The notes under the pieces are model-generated. The model saw only the letters and a program-made list of their open reading frames with translations. It searched no databases and was not told where the DNA came from. DNA of 7,722 bases from CAZPUI01 sp964415525 (GTDB taxonomy: Bacteria; Acidobacteriota; Holophagae; Holophagales; Holophagaceae): contig CAYQAS010000165.1 in NCBI GenBank assembly GCA_964415525.1, forward strand, positions 1 through 7,722, in the 5' to 3' direction. How positions within the stretch are numbered: the first letter of the stretch is position 1; every line of letters starts with the position of its first letter. Of the stretch, positions 7,628 to 7,722 are shown piece after piece. Made by a program: the position numbers and the translations under genes.

Positions 7628-7722
7628 GTTCCGGATGGCGGAGCTCTCTCCGTGGATGTGCGTCCGAAACCACGCCTTGCCCTGCTTGGCGTGACCGGGA
7701 TCGGGGAATTCGTCGGAAAGGA
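7628..7722 (+). pseudogene. In-frame continuation of the PEGA-repeat gene beyond the TAG, running off the window
   Basis: Directly after TAG 7625-7627, in the same frame, 31 sense codons run to the window edge without a stop: VPDGGALSVDVRPKPRLALL, then GVTGIGEFVGK. The first part has the form expected for the end of a PEGA repeat (a polar strand, a D-G turn, then an alternating V-V strand). The other two frames read as basic or cysteine-rich text without pattern, and one of them hits TGA. This is read as the displaced remainder of the same gene. There is no ribosome binding site or start codon to let it be translated separately. Confidence 0.6.

Overview
This is a GC-rich, gene-dense stretch of bacterial chromosome. 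It has six protein-coding genes, one strong hairpin terminator, and no RNA gene, insertion sequence, CRISPR array or phage gene that I can see. The mix of a NADH dehydrogenase subunit, a Roadblock/LC7 protein, HEAT and TPR repeat proteins, a pseudo-receiver and a PEGA-repeat secreted protein suggests a Gram-negative, probably deep-branching lineage. Acidobacteriota (for example the Holophaga/Geothrix group) or Myxococcota are my best guesses. This comes from gene content and composition only and is not a firm placement.

Layout. Positions 2-1093 (+) hold most of nuoF, the FMN- and NADH-binding subunit of complex I, cut at its 5' end by the window. A near-perfect 17-bp-stem hairpin (1106-1142) separates it from a convergent minus-strand pair: a five-helix membrane protein resembling the Yip1 family (1577-2257), then a 119-aa Roadblock/LC7 protein (1156-1515). 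A 163-bp divergent intergenic region (2258-2420) leads to a plus-strand three-gene cluster. Its first gene encodes an 893-aa cytoplasmic HEAT-repeat protein with a C-terminal receiver domain lacking the phosphorylatable aspartate (2421-5102). The second encodes a secreted TPR plus beta-propeller-like protein (5123-6592). The third encodes a secreted protein with PEGA repeats (6596 onward). Gaps within the cluster are 20 and 3 bases, so it is very likely one transcription unit.

The most notable signal is in the last gene. An in-frame TAG at 7625-7627 cuts a PEGA repeat, yet the same frame stays open and protein-like to the window edge (7722). The gene therefore looks like a longer one interrupted by a nonsense codon, a truncated allele, or a sequencing error. 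TAG also ends nuoF and the Roadblock gene, so general TAG recoding is unlikely.

How the genes may work together is inference. The plus-strand cluster pairs a cytoplasmic scaffold or signalling adaptor (HEAT plus pseudo-receiver) with two exported repeat proteins that look like envelope or periplasmic scaffolds. The divergent Yip1-like and Roadblock pair could supply a membrane anchor and a small-GTPase regulator. No gene here carries an obvious catalytic domain except nuoF, so a biochemical role for the cluster cannot be read from the sequence.
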